From positions 1 through 48,907 of the forward strand of contig PAUF01000016.1 of assembly GCA_002712715.1 (NCBI GenBank): DNA of 48,907 nucleotides, in the 5' to 3' direction. Of this stretch, positions 8,442-17,296 are shown one piece after another. Under the pieces are notes generated by a model. That model ran no database searches. It saw only the letters and a program-made list of their open reading frames with translations, and was not told the DNA's origin. Positions within the stretch are counted from its first letter, which is position 1. Every line of letters begins with the position of its first letter. Position numbers and translations under genes: made by a program. This stretch comes from Flavobacteriales bacterium (GTDB lineage: Bacteria > Bacteroidota > Bacteroidia > Flavobacteriales > BACL11).

Positions 8442-9581
8442 ATGAACTTTGATTTAAGTGAAGAACATGAGATGATTAGATCAGCTGCTAGAGATTTCGC
8501 TAACAATGATCTATTACCTGGTGTTATCGAGAGAGATGAAAACCAGGAATTCCCTCATAATCAAATAAAAAAATTAGGTGAATTAGGTTTTATGGGAATG
8601 ATGGTTGATCCGAAATATGGTGGTTCAGGAATGGATACTATATCATATGTGTTAGCTATGGAAGAGATTTCAAAAATTGACGCTTCATCATCTGTGGTGA
8701 TGTCAGTAAATAATTCTTTAGTTTGTTGGGGGCTTGAAAAATTTGGAAATGAGCAACAAAAACAGAAGTATCTTAATCCTTTGGCGAAAGGTGAAAAAAT
8801 TGGAGCATTTTGTCTTTCTGAACCCGAGGCTGGTAGTGATGCAACCTCTCAAAAAACTACTGCTATTGATCATGGAGATTACTACATATTAAATGGAACA
8901 AAGAATTGGATTACTAATGGAAGTACAGCTTCAATATATTTAGTGATTGCACAAACAGATATTAATAAAGGTCATAAAGGTATAAATGCTTTTATTGTAG
9001 ATAAAGATTCTCCTGGATTTACTATTGGTCCTAAGGAAAATAAATTAGGAATTAGAGGATCTGATACCCATTCTTTAATGTTTTCAGATGTTAAGATACC
9101 AAAAGAAAATAGAATTGGTGAGGATGGTTTTGGATTTAAGTTTGCTATGAAAACTTTATCAGGAGGTAGAATAGGTATAGCTGCCCAAGCGTTAGGAATT
9201 GCTTCAGGAGCATATGAGTTGTCTTTACAATATTCTAAGGAAAGAAAATCTTTTGGTAAAGAAATTAATAAACATCAAGCAATTGCTTTTAAGTTAGCAG
9301 ATATGGCGACTCAGATTGACGCTGCTAGATTAATGTGTTTAAAAGCAGCTTGGTTAAAAGATAATAATAAGGATTATAGTAAACTTAGCGCTATGGCTAA
9401 ACTTTACGCTTCTGAAGTAGCTATGAAATCTACAGTGGAAGCTGTTCAAATTCATGGAGGCTATGGGTTTGTTAAGGAATATCATGTAGAAAGATTAATG
9501 AGAGACGCTAAAATTACTCAGATATATGAAGGAACATCTGAAATTCAAAGAATTGTTATTTCTAGATCTGTATTAAAATAG
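8442..9581 (+). CDS. Acyl-CoA dehydrogenase
   Basis: A 379-residue FAD-dependent cytosolic enzyme that introduces the alpha-beta double bond into acyl-CoA. It has the full family order: N-terminal helical domain (MNFDLSEEHEMIR), middle beta domain with AFCLSEPEAGSDATS (about 125-140) and NGTKNWITNG (about 155), and C-terminal helical domain with QIHGGYGFVKEYHVERLMRD. YEGTSEIQRIVI carries the Glu of the short/medium-chain type active site. Length is standard, and it resembles butyryl-CoA dehydrogenases most. It lies 6 bases before the Wza-like gene, so the three plus-strand genes probably share a transcript, an unexpected pairing. Confidence 0.94.
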   Translation: MNFDLSEEHEMIRSAARDFANNDLLPGVIERDENQEFPHNQIKKLGELGFMGMMVDPKYGGSGMDTISYVLAMEEISKIDASSSVVMSVNNSLVCWGLEKFGNEQQKQKYLNPLAKGEKIGAFCLSEPEAGSDATSQKTTAIDHGDYYILNGTKNWITNGSTASIYLVIAQTDINKGHKGINAFIVDKDSPGFTIGPKENKLGIRGSDTHSLMFSDVKIPKENRIGEDGFGFKFAMKTLSGGRIGIAAQALGIASGAYELSLQYSKERKSFGKEINKHQAIAFKLADMATQIDAARLMCLKAAWLKDNNKDYSKLSAMAKLYASEVAMKSTVEAVQIHGGYGFVKEYHVERLMRDAKITQIYEGTSEIQRIVISRSVLK

Positions 9582-9587
9582 AAAAAT

Positions 9588-12089
9588 ATGAAAAAGATTA
9601 TAATAATATGTTTAATGTTTTTATTTCTAGTAAGTTCAAAATCTCAAGACTTATTTGAGCCATATAAGAACTTCACACCTTCAAGTAAAAGTTTAGATTT
9701 TGCTGATGTTAAACCATCTGATATTCCTTCAGAGCAAGTATTAAGAAAAATGGGTTTTACCAATGAAGAAATACTCGAAGCATTATCATTTAAATACCAG
9801 ACTGGTAAGTATAATTCATTAAATGATTCATTAAAGAATATTGAGTCTTCTTCTGAAACATTCATGAATAAAATGGATATAAAAAATGTTGATGATAACG
9901 ATTCTATATCTTTTCCTCAAGCAAAAATTTATGGTCAAGATCTTTTTAGAAATAATAATCTTGATTATTTTTTAAAAGCAAATGATGCTAACCCACCAAA
10001 TAATTATAAGCTTGGTTCAGGGGATCAATTAAATATAGCAGTATGGGGTAATTCTGATTATTCTCAAATTTCTACAATTGATGAAAGAGGATATATTTCA
10101 TTAGATGGATTTGGTCGTGTATATTTAAAGGGATTAACATTTAAAAATGCAAAATCTTTAATTCAGAAAAGATTAGGAATGGGAAGGTCTCAGATGGATA
10201 TTACTATCATATATTCAAGAGTAATTACTGTTAATATAGTAGGAGAAGTTTATAGTCCAGGTTCATATTCAATTCCTGCAATTAATACTGCATTTAATGC
10301 CTTAATTGCAGCGAATGGACCAACTCAGATTGGAAGTGTTCGAAATATTTTTATAAAGCGAAATGGTGAAATAGTAGATACATTAGATGTTTATAAGTTT
10401 TTATATGATCCATTAAAATCTAATGATATATTCCTTCAAGATGGTGACTACATTGTAGTTGCACCTGCTTCCAATTTAGTTGAATTAAAAGGGCAAGTGA
10501 ATCGACCTTACACTTATGAAGTAACGCCTAAGGATATGGTTAGTGATTTGATTAAATTTTCAGGAGGATATACGGATTTTGCATATTCAAAGGTGCTTAC
10601 ATTAAAGAGGTATAATCCAGAATTAAATAATTTTATAATTGACGATGTTCATGAGTCTGATATTGAGATCACAAAACTTGATAATGTTCATGAGATTATG
10701 GTAAATAAAATTAGTGAAAAGATTAATAATTATGTGACTTTTGTTGGCTCGGGTGGGATTGAAGGTTCTTATGAATTTGTTAAAGGAGATAAAATACTAG
10801 ATTTAATGATTACAGCTTCATGCATTGACTCTAAAGTAAATGATAATGATCGATTATTTGATATAGGATACCTTCTCAGAATAAATAAAATTACTGGAGA
10901 AACTGACTACATAAAAATTAATATCACGGAATTGTTAGAAAGTAAAAAAGGAAATATTTTATTAGAAGAGTTTGATGTGTTGTATATTCAATCAAAAGAA
11001 GTAATAAATGATTTTTATATTGATATTTACGGATCTGTTCTTAATATAGGTAGGTACTCATATGGGGATAGATTCATGTTACAAGATTTAATAAATCTAT
11101 CTGGAGGTATTTTGTCTGAAGCTGCTGGAAGTAGAATTGAGGTAATTAGATTTACGGAAAAAATTGATGGCTCATTTGTACCAGTAGAAAGGAATATGGC
11201 TATATCAGGAAAAATTAATAATAATTTATCATTGGATACATTGATTAAGAACTTTGTTTTATACCCTTTTGATCAAATATTTGTTAGAAAGAATCCCGCA
11301 TATAAACAGCCTGCAAATATTTCTATTACTGGAGAAGTATATTATCCAGGTTCATATTCTTTATTATCTGAAGGAGATAAATTGTCTTCTATTATTTCAA
11401 AGGCTGGTGGTTTAACTGATTATGCATTTATTGAAGGTGCCAGACTATATAGAGTTAATAAATTTGTTGAGAAGGAAGTAGATGGAGAAATGATATCTCC
11501 TGATTTTGCTAATGTGATTTTATCTCAACCTGAATTATTTAAAAGATATAGAAATAAGTTAGTTAATAGTCAGTTGAATAGTATGACTTTAGAAAGTTCT
11601 GAAGTTACAGAATTAAGTATTGTTGCATTCGATCTAAATAAAGCCTTATCTTCTAAAAATTCAAAGCATAATATTGTTTTGGAAGATGGAGATAGTATTG
11701 TTATTCCTAAATCTTCTAATATTGTATACATTACTGGAGAGTTAAATAATTATGAGGGTAGAGGTATAAGTGCTCCTTATTTTACCTCTAAAAGAGCTAA
11801 TTATTATATTAATAATTTTGCGGGCGGATATTCAAAACAAAGCGATAGATTTAATACTACCGTAACATATCCAAATGGTTCAGTAAAAAAATCAATTAAT
11901 TTCGGGATGTTTGCTCTGTCACCAAAAGTTACCGAAGGTTCAGTCATTAATCTTAAAAACATTGATGAAAAACCTAATAAAAGTATTATCCCCATAGATT
12001 GGAATGCGGCAATAGAAAATACTATGATTAAAGTTACAGGTATGCTGTCACTATATTTATTAATAGATAGAATCAGAGGTTCTTATTAA
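9588..12089 (+). CDS. Wza-like polysaccharide export protein with SLBB repeats
   Basis: An 833-residue exported protein. A signal peptide occupies about residues 1-20 (hydrophobic stretch, then SSKSQ) without a lipobox Cys. The polysaccharide export domain starts at YKLGSGDQLNIAVWG (about 140). Several SLBB units follow, starting near VNIVGEVYSPGSYS (215), VELKGQVNRPYTY (297), IDIYGSVLNIGRYS (478), ISITGEVYYPGSYS (578) and VYITGELNNYEG (713). A short hydrophobic segment near the C-terminus (MLSLYLLIDRI) may insert in the outer membrane. It is much longer than E. coli Wza (about 380 residues), which is common in Bacteroidota. It should form the outer-membrane channel for a capsule or exopolysaccharide together with the next gene. 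Confidence 0.9.
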   Translation: MKKIIIICLMFLFLVSSKSQDLFEPYKNFTPSSKSLDFADVKPSDIPSEQVLRKMGFTNEEILEALSFKYQTGKYNSLNDSLKNIESSSETFMNKMDIKNVDDNDSISFPQAKIYGQDLFRNNNLDYFLKANDANPPNNYKLGSGDQLNIAVWGNSDYSQISTIDERGYISLDGFGRVYLKGLTFKNAKSLIQKRLGMGRSQMDITIIYSRVITVNIVGEVYSPGSYSIPAINTAFNALIAANGPTQIGSVRNIFIKRNGEIVDTLDVYKFLYDPLKSNDIFLQDGDYIVVAPASNLVELKGQVNRPYTYEVTPKDMVSDLIKFSGGYTDFAYSKVLTLKRYNPELNNFIIDDVHESDIEITKLDNVHEIMVNKISEKINNYVTFVGSGGIEGSYEFVKGDKILDLMITASCIDSKVNDNDRLFDIGYLLRINKITGETDYIKINITELLESKKGNILLEEFDVLYIQSKEVINDFYIDIYGSVLNIGRYSYGDRFMLQDLINLSGGILSEAAGSRIEVIRFTEKIDGSFVPVERNMAISGKINNNLSLDTLIKNFVLYPFDQIFVRKNPAYKQPANISITGEVYYPGSYSLLSEGDKLSSIISKAGGLTDYAFIEGARLYRVNKFVEKEVDGEMISPDFANVILSQPELFKRYRNKLVNSQLNSMTLESSEVTELSIVAFDLNKALSSKNSKHNIVLEDGDSIVIPKSSNIVYITGELNNYEGRGISAPYFTSKRANYYINNFAGGYSKQSDRFNTTVTYPNGSVKKSINFGMFALSPKVTEGSVINLKNIDEKPNKSIIPIDWNAAIENTMIKVTGMLSLYLLIDRIRGSY

Positions 12090-12097
12090 GTATTTAT

Positions 12098-13114
12098 ATG
12101 AGTCAGGAAAAAAATAGTTTGAGCAATATAATAATCACTACAAATGAATACATCAAAAATTTAAAGAAAAATTTTCTTTCAATTTTTATTGTATTGTTTT
12201 TTAGTGCAGGTATTGGTTTAGTTTATTCATATTTTCTGGAAGATAAATTTGAGGCTAAGTATTCCTTCATGTTTGAAGAAGAGCAAAGTAATAAGTCTAT
12301 AAGTCCCTATTTAGGCATAGTTAGCGATATGGGTATTGATATTGGAGGTGCTAACTCATCATTTTCGAGTCCATCTAATTTAATTCAACTTTTAAAATCT
12401 CAAATGATTTTATTACCAACATTGGAAAGAGATACTATTATTGATGGAATGAATGATAATTTGCTTAATCATTATATTAGGATTGAAGGTCTTCCAAATA
12501 TTCCAACTGAAATTAATGTTCAAAATAAGTATAAAAAAGATAGTATTTTTAAATTAATTCATGAAGAAATAACAGAACATCAACTTGATATATATTTTCA
12601 AAATCCTGATTCTGAAGTGTTAGAAATTTCATTCAAATTTAAAGACAAAAGATTTGCCGAGTACTTTACTAATTTTTTAGTAGATGAGGTTCAAGAGAAA
12701 TACACGCTAGTGAGAACTAAAAAAACTCGTGATCAATTAGAATCTTTAAAAAAAGTGAGAGATTCTATTGCTAAACGATTGGATTTAGTTCAAAAAGAAT
12801 ATATGAGTTATGTTGACCAAAACACAAAAGTAGTGAGATTCTCAGCTAGAGTTAATGAGTTAAGATCGAAAATGGAAGTGGAAGACTTAGGTCAAGCTCT
12901 ATTAGGATATAATAATCAAATAAGAATTATTGACTATAAATTACAAGATAAAAAACCTTTATTGTTTCCAATTGATAAGCCCCTGACACCATTAGAAAAT
13001 ATTAGAGGTTCGCATGTTTTTTGGATTTTTATATTTGTTTCTTTAGGATTATTTATAGTTTTATTTATTCTATTAATAAGAATAACAGTCAATAAGGTAT
13101 TAGTTAAGAAATAA
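12098..13114 (+). CDS. Wzz-like polysaccharide chain-length/co-polymerase protein
   Basis: A 338-residue inner-membrane protein with helices at about residues 24-46 and 305-332 flanking a periplasmic region with a coiled-coil stretch (about 200-275, TRDQLESLKKVRDSIAKRL). This is the layout of Wzz/PCP proteins, which set polymer length and bridge to the outer-membrane exporter. There is no C-terminal tyrosine-kinase domain. The gene begins 8 bases after the Wza-like gene. Its stop codon directly abuts the convergent murF stop with no bases between. No glycosyltransferase or polymerase is nearby, so the polymer made is unknown. Confidence 0.85.
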   Translation: MSQEKNSLSNIIITTNEYIKNLKKNFLSIFIVLFFSAGIGLVYSYFLEDKFEAKYSFMFEEEQSNKSISPYLGIVSDMGIDIGGANSSFSSPSNLIQLLKSQMILLPTLERDTIIDGMNDNLLNHYIRIEGLPNIPTEINVQNKYKKDSIFKLIHEEITEHQLDIYFQNPDSEVLEISFKFKDKRFAEYFTNFLVDEVQEKYTLVRTKKTRDQLESLKKVRDSIAKRLDLVQKEYMSYVDQNTKVVRFSARVNELRSKMEVEDLGQALLGYNNQIRIIDYKLQDKKPLLFPIDKPLTPLENIRGSHVFWIFIFVSLGLFIVLFILLIRITVNKVLVKK

Positions 13115-14422
13115 TTATAAATATTTAACTATATTTTCTAAATAAAGACCTCTAGATCCTTTTATTAAGATAGTTCTTTTTTTTAGATTATATTCGCTAA
13201 TATTTTCAATTAAATCTGCTGTTGATAGGAAAATATTTTTCTTGATATTATTTATCTCCGTTTCATCAACTAAATCCAGATCATCATTGAACAAGTTAAG
13301 ATATTCCTTGCCAATAAATATACTTTCCAGTCCACTTGTTTTCATTTTTTTAATCAACTTCAGGTGTTCTTTTTCAGAATAACTTCCTAATTCTCTCATT
13401 TCACCAAGGATACATATTTTCTTTTGTTTATCAAGTTTAATAAATGAATCTATCATTGAGTCCATGCTTGATGGATTTGCATTATATGCATCTAAAATTA
13501 TATGATTATTTTTAGTTTCTATTAATTCGGTTCTATTATTTTTTGGAATATATGATTCAATAGATTTTTTTATATTTTCTAACGAAACATTATAGAAACT
13601 TCCAATACAAGAAGCCGCAACTATATTGTCATATTGAAATTTACCTACAAGATGAGATTCTATTGCAGTATCTTTTATTTTTATAGAAACAAGAGGAAAA
13701 CTAGATGTTAATTTAGCTAAAAAATTTGATTTAGTCTCTTTTCCATATATGATTCTATTTTTCCTTCTACTTTTTTTAACAAGTAAATTATCATCACCGT
13801 TTACAAATTGAACACCATTATATTTCTTTAGAAAATCATATAATTCTGTTTTTGCTTTTATTACTCCTTCCAAACTTCCAAATCCTTCAAGATGTGCTTT
13901 TCCAATATTTGTTATTATTCCTGAAGTAGGTTTCGCAATTTCGCATAAATTTTTAATTTCTCCTATTCTATCTGCACCCATTTCAATTACCGCAATTTCA
14001 TGATAGGAAGCAATCTCTAAAATACTTAATGGTAATCCAATTTGGCTATTTAAATTTCCTTTGGTCGCGTAAGTTTTATATTTTTTTGATAAAATTGTGT
14101 AGAGTAATTCTTTAGTAGTAGTCTTTCCATTTGTACCAGTAATTCCAATTAATGGAATGTTTATCTGGTTTCTATGGTACTTGGCTAATTCTTGTAAGGT
14201 TCTTTTAGTATCATTTACAAGTATTGTTTTTTGTGATAAGAATTTTTCATCATCTATGATAGCGTATTTAGCTCCTTGGTGAATGGCAGCTTTTGCAAAT
14301 TTATTTCCGTCATATATTTCTCCCTTTAAAGCGATAAAAATACAACCAGGAGTTATTTTTCTACTATCAGTACAAATCTTAGGGTTCTCACAATATATTT
14401 TGTAAATTTCTTTTAAATTCAT
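13115..14422 (-). CDS. murF: UDP-MurNAc-tripeptide:D-Ala-D-Ala ligase
   Basis: A 435-residue cytosolic Mur ligase that adds D-Ala-D-Ala to UDP-MurNAc-tripeptide, the last soluble step of peptidoglycan precursor synthesis. The N-terminal domain shows TDSRKITPGCIFIALKGE and DGNKFA. The ATP loop GITGTNGKTTTKEL lies near residue 95. The central domain has TNIGKAHLEGFGSLEGV, and the C-terminal domain has DAYNANPSSM, a MurF signature. It follows gldJ after an intrinsic terminator. No TAnnTTTG motif is seen in the 53-base gap, so it may depend on partial readthrough or an unrecognised promoter. Confidence 0.95.
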   Translation of the reverse strand: MNLKEIYKIYCENPKICTDSRKITPGCIFIALKGEIYDGNKFAKAAIHQGAKYAIIDDEKFLSQKTILVNDTKRTLQELAKYHRNQINIPLIGITGTNGKTTTKELLYTILSKKYKTYATKGNLNSQIGLPLSILEIASYHEIAVIEMGADRIGEIKNLCEIAKPTSGIITNIGKAHLEGFGSLEGVIKAKTELYDFLKKYNGVQFVNGDDNLLVKKSRRKNRIIYGKETKSNFLAKLTSSFPLVSIKIKDTAIESHLVGKFQYDNIVAASCIGSFYNVSLENIKKSIESYIPKNNRTELIETKNNHIILDAYNANPSSMDSMIDSFIKLDKQKKICILGEMRELGSYSEKEHLKLIKKMKTSGLESIFIGKEYLNLFNDDLDLVDETEINNIKKNIFLSTADLIENISEYNLKKRTILIKGSRGLYLENIVKYL

Positions 14423-14431
14423 TCTAAAAAA

Positions 14432-14455
14432 AAAGCCCCATAAAAAAGGGGCTTT
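14432..14455 (-). terminator. Intrinsic terminator between gldJ and murF
   Basis: On the minus strand AAAGCCCC pairs perfectly with GGGGCTTT (8 bp) around an 8-nt AT-rich loop and runs directly into six more T residues. It lies 20 bases past the gldJ stop and 9 bases before the murF start. It therefore ends or attenuates the porP-gldJ transcript. Confidence 0.88.
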
Positions 14456-14475
14456 AAATAAATTATTTGTTAAAA

Positions 14476-16146
14476 TTATTTTTTAGGTTTACTGTAATCA
14501 GAACCTCTTCTTTGGTTGGATTTTTCATTTGAAATAGGAGCTCCAACTCTATCCATAGCACATCTAAATCCAATAGCATCAGTAGCTTGTGATTGGTCTA
14601 AGAACCTTCTTGTTCCAGGGTTTAACCAGTAAGCTCTGTCTTTCCATGATCCACCCTTGTATACTCGAGTTCTATCAGTAATTAATGTAGTATTCCCATA
14701 GTCATACATTTCATTAGAGTTTGAAACCGCATTTTTATCTTTATATTTTGCGGCATCATTGTTACGTTTGTCAATAACTACTTTGCTTTTATCAATATCT
14801 GATTCTTCGCTCGTTTCTTTGTCCCAATCTGTGCCTAATTGTGATTCTATATCGCCATCAAGAAAATTAATATTATTTGCTTTTTTATAATTTCTACGGT
14901 ATACATTATCATCTTCATCAGCTAAAGTTTCTTGAATATGACCTAAAGAATCAATTGTATATGGATTTTCTTGATTGGCTAATTTATCTTGATCTTTCTT
15001 TTTAGTTTTAAAAACAGTTCCCCTAAATGGTCTACTATCAGTAGTTGAATTTTGTTCAACTATTGGTCTATAAACATCAGCAACCCATTCAGAAACATTT
15101 CCTACCATATTATATAATCCATAATCATTTGGCCAGAATGATTTAACAGGGGCAGTTACATCTGCATTATCATTAAGGCTACCAGCTACTCCCATATTGT
15201 CACCTCTTCCTCTTTTAAAGTTTGCAAGCATTTGACCCTGATTTTTCTTAGTACCATTCCTAAGGCTATTTCCATTCCATGGGTATATTTTCCTTTCATT
15301 ATGATTCTCACCAATATCATTTCCTACATACCCTAATGCTGCATACTCCCACTCAGCTTCTGTTGGTAGTCTATAATTTGGCACTAATAAACCGTCTTCC
15401 ATATTTGTATATCTGCCTTCATCATCTGATTTTAGAACCATTTTATTTTGAATTCTCTTTTTTTGTTTTTCGGTAACAAAGTTTGCTAAATAATCTTCAT
15501 CACCATGAAGATATCCATCTGTAGTGAATGGAACTTCAACACCTTCTCTATCTGGATGGTTAACTTCCATTAAGAGTCCAGCGTCAATTAATCTTCTTTC
15601 ATTAACTCTGTCAGTTCTCCAAATACAGTAATTATTCGCTTGTTCCCATGAAATACCAACTACTGGATAGTCTCTATAAGCTGGATGTCTTAAATAATTA
15701 TCTACAAAAATTTCATTTTCTCCTAATTTATCTCTCCATACAAGAGTGTCAGGAAGTGCTGAGAGATAAATTTCATCTCTTCTTTGACCAGTGAAATATG
15801 GACTGCTTTCATAAATGAAATATCTTTTTATCCAATTTAAGTATTCAAGATAATCTAAATTTGTAACTTCTGTTTCATCAATGTAAAATGAAGAAACAGT
15901 AACTGTTTTTGATATATTGTTCCAGTCTCCCATGATATCTTCATCAACTCTTCCCATAGTAATTCTTCCCCCCTCAACAAACATCATACCTGGTGCTGGG
16001 GTTTGTTCCTTGTATACTTTTACGTCAAAACCGCCTTGTTTTCTATCATTAAAATTCCATCCAGTAGACTCAGATTTTTCTCTAGAACAAGAGAATAGAA
16101 CCATCAGACTTACGGTAACTAAAAATACCAAATTTTTATTAATCAT
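14476..16146 (-). CDS. gldJ: Gliding motility / T9SS lipoprotein GldJ
   Basis: A 556-residue lipoprotein. The signal peptide ends in a lipobox with LFSC and acylated Cys20. After a short linker (STGWNFND, GGFDV) comes a formylglycine-generating-enzyme/SUMF1-like fold (about 50-535). Its hallmarks are FVEGGRITMG, FYIDETEVTNLDYLEYL, YPVVGISWEQANNYCIWR, YRLPTEAEWEYAALG, NMVGNVSEWVADVY, VYKGGSWKDRAYW and GFRCAMD. GldJ is needed for gliding and stabilises the GldK ring of the type IX secretion system in Flavobacterium johnsoniae. GldK shares the fold. Length, ALPDTLVWRDKL and proximity to porU-porV, as in F. johnsoniae, favour GldJ. It is 30 bases downstream of the porP-type gene. Confidence 0.88.
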   Translation of the reverse strand: MINKNLVFLVTVSLMVLFSCSREKSESTGWNFNDRKQGGFDVKVYKEQTPAPGMMFVEGGRITMGRVDEDIMGDWNNISKTVTVSSFYIDETEVTNLDYLEYLNWIKRYFIYESSPYFTGQRRDEIYLSALPDTLVWRDKLGENEIFVDNYLRHPAYRDYPVVGISWEQANNYCIWRTDRVNERRLIDAGLLMEVNHPDREGVEVPFTTDGYLHGDEDYLANFVTEKQKKRIQNKMVLKSDDEGRYTNMEDGLLVPNYRLPTEAEWEYAALGYVGNDIGENHNERKIYPWNGNSLRNGTKKNQGQMLANFKRGRGDNMGVAGSLNDNADVTAPVKSFWPNDYGLYNMVGNVSEWVADVYRPIVEQNSTTDSRPFRGTVFKTKKKDQDKLANQENPYTIDSLGHIQETLADEDDNVYRRNYKKANNINFLDGDIESQLGTDWDKETSEESDIDKSKVVIDKRNNDAAKYKDKNAVSNSNEMYDYGNTTLITDRTRVYKGGSWKDRAYWLNPGTRRFLDQSQATDAIGFRCAMDRVGAPISNEKSNQRRGSDYSKPKK

Positions 16147-16176
16147 ATTTTTTTGTTTTTATAATTATTAAAATAA

Positions 16177-17166
16177 CTAAAATTGAGGACAGCTTATTGT
16201 ATTAAATGACTTACTTCTTGATTTACATGGTAAGAATAGAGAAAAAGACAGCTCATGTGCTCCAAGAGTATTGCTGTTTTCTAAATTACTTACTGTTATA
16301 TCATAACTATATCCGAATTTAAATTCATCCTGAACTAGACCAACCATTAAAATAAATGAATCAAAATTCTTAACACTATGTCTTGCCCATAATCCTCCAA
16401 CTATTGGACCATTGTTTAAATAAACACCATAATTAAATTGTTGAAAATCTTGTTGTTTTTGATATAAAAAGTTAGGAGATATAGTTGTTACACTATTTTT
16501 ATATCTGTTAAGAGGGAATGTTCCTCCTAAGTGCGCAGTATATTTTCTTGGAAGATTACTTACACTAATAAAACCCTGGTCTGGCTGTGTTAAGTGATGA
16601 GTTGCAAAACCAAAAAACATATTTTTTGTATAACCTAAAAGTCCTGCAGAAAAGTCAGGATAGGCTACATTGTTAGGATTGTTTACAATATCTTCATTAG
16701 TAGTGTAAATGAATCCATATGTTTCGTCTATCATATCTCCAAAAGTAAGGTTGCTCCAATCAAGAGCTAGTGATCTATAAGAAGCTTCAAATCCAGCTTT
16801 AAGATCAAAGTCTCTATTTACTTCTAAATGATAGGAGTATATTAAAGATGCATTAAGAGTATTTAGATTCCCACTTCCAGCTTGATCTTGATGAACAAGT
16901 AAACCTAATCCACCACCAATAGCGTCAACATGTAGATCATATGAAGCAGAGTATGTGACATAAGTTCTTCCAATACCTGGCCATTGATCTCTATAATGAA
17001 GTGATGCTGTTGGACAACCATCATTTTTAGCTCCAGCAAATGCGGGATTTAAATATAAATGATTAGCATAAAATTGACTGAATGCGGGATCCTGAGCTTT
17101 TGATTCATTTGTTATAAATAGAATTGACGTAATTACTAGAGATAATCTCAATATATTTCTTAACAT
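16177..17166 (-). CDS. PorP/SprF family type IX secretion membrane protein
   Basis: A 329-residue outer-membrane beta-barrel protein with a signal peptide ending near residue 24 (ESKAQ). The mature start QDPAFSQFYANHLYLNPAFAG is the family hallmark, followed by HYRDQWPG. It ends in alternating hydrophobic strands. PorP is a T9SS core component, while SprF-type paralogues help secrete or anchor one specific large adhesin such as SprB. Several paralogues usually exist per genome, and this copy cannot be ranked by eye. It precedes gldJ by 30 bases and is divergent from porU. Confidence 0.88.
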   Translation of the reverse strand: MLRNILRLSLVITSILFITNESKAQDPAFSQFYANHLYLNPAFAGAKNDGCPTASLHYRDQWPGIGRTYVTYSASYDLHVDAIGGGLGLLVHQDQAGSGNLNTLNASLIYSYHLEVNRDFDLKAGFEASYRSLALDWSNLTFGDMIDETYGFIYTTNEDIVNNPNNVAYPDFSAGLLGYTKNMFFGFATHHLTQPDQGFISVSNLPRKYTAHLGGTFPLNRYKNSVTTISPNFLYQKQQDFQQFNYGVYLNNGPIVGGLWARHSVKNFDSFILMVGLVQDEFKFGYSYDITVSNLENSNTLGAHELSFSLFLPCKSRSKSFNTISCPQF

Positions 17167-17193
17167 TACAATTTTAAATTAAAATTTGAAATA

Positions 17194-17201
17194 CAAATAT
17201 A
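17194..17201 (-). promoter_or_regulatory. -7 element for the porP-gldJ transcript
   Basis: TATATTTG on the minus strand matches TAnnTTTG and ends 27 bases before the porP-type start. A TTG at -33 spacing is missing. On the opposite side no clean motif was found for porU. Confidence 0.4.
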
Positions 17202-17296
17202 TAAATTTTATTTATTCTTATCTTTAGGATCTGATAATATTTCTTTTTTTGTTGCGTTAGTTTTTAAACTATTTGTAAATATTAATCTTTGTTTTA

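Noticed and set aside
14476-16146. gldK instead of gldJ
   Set aside because: Same fold, but length, the ALPDTLVWRDKL region, absence of gldL/gldM neighbours and closeness to porU-porV favour gldJ.
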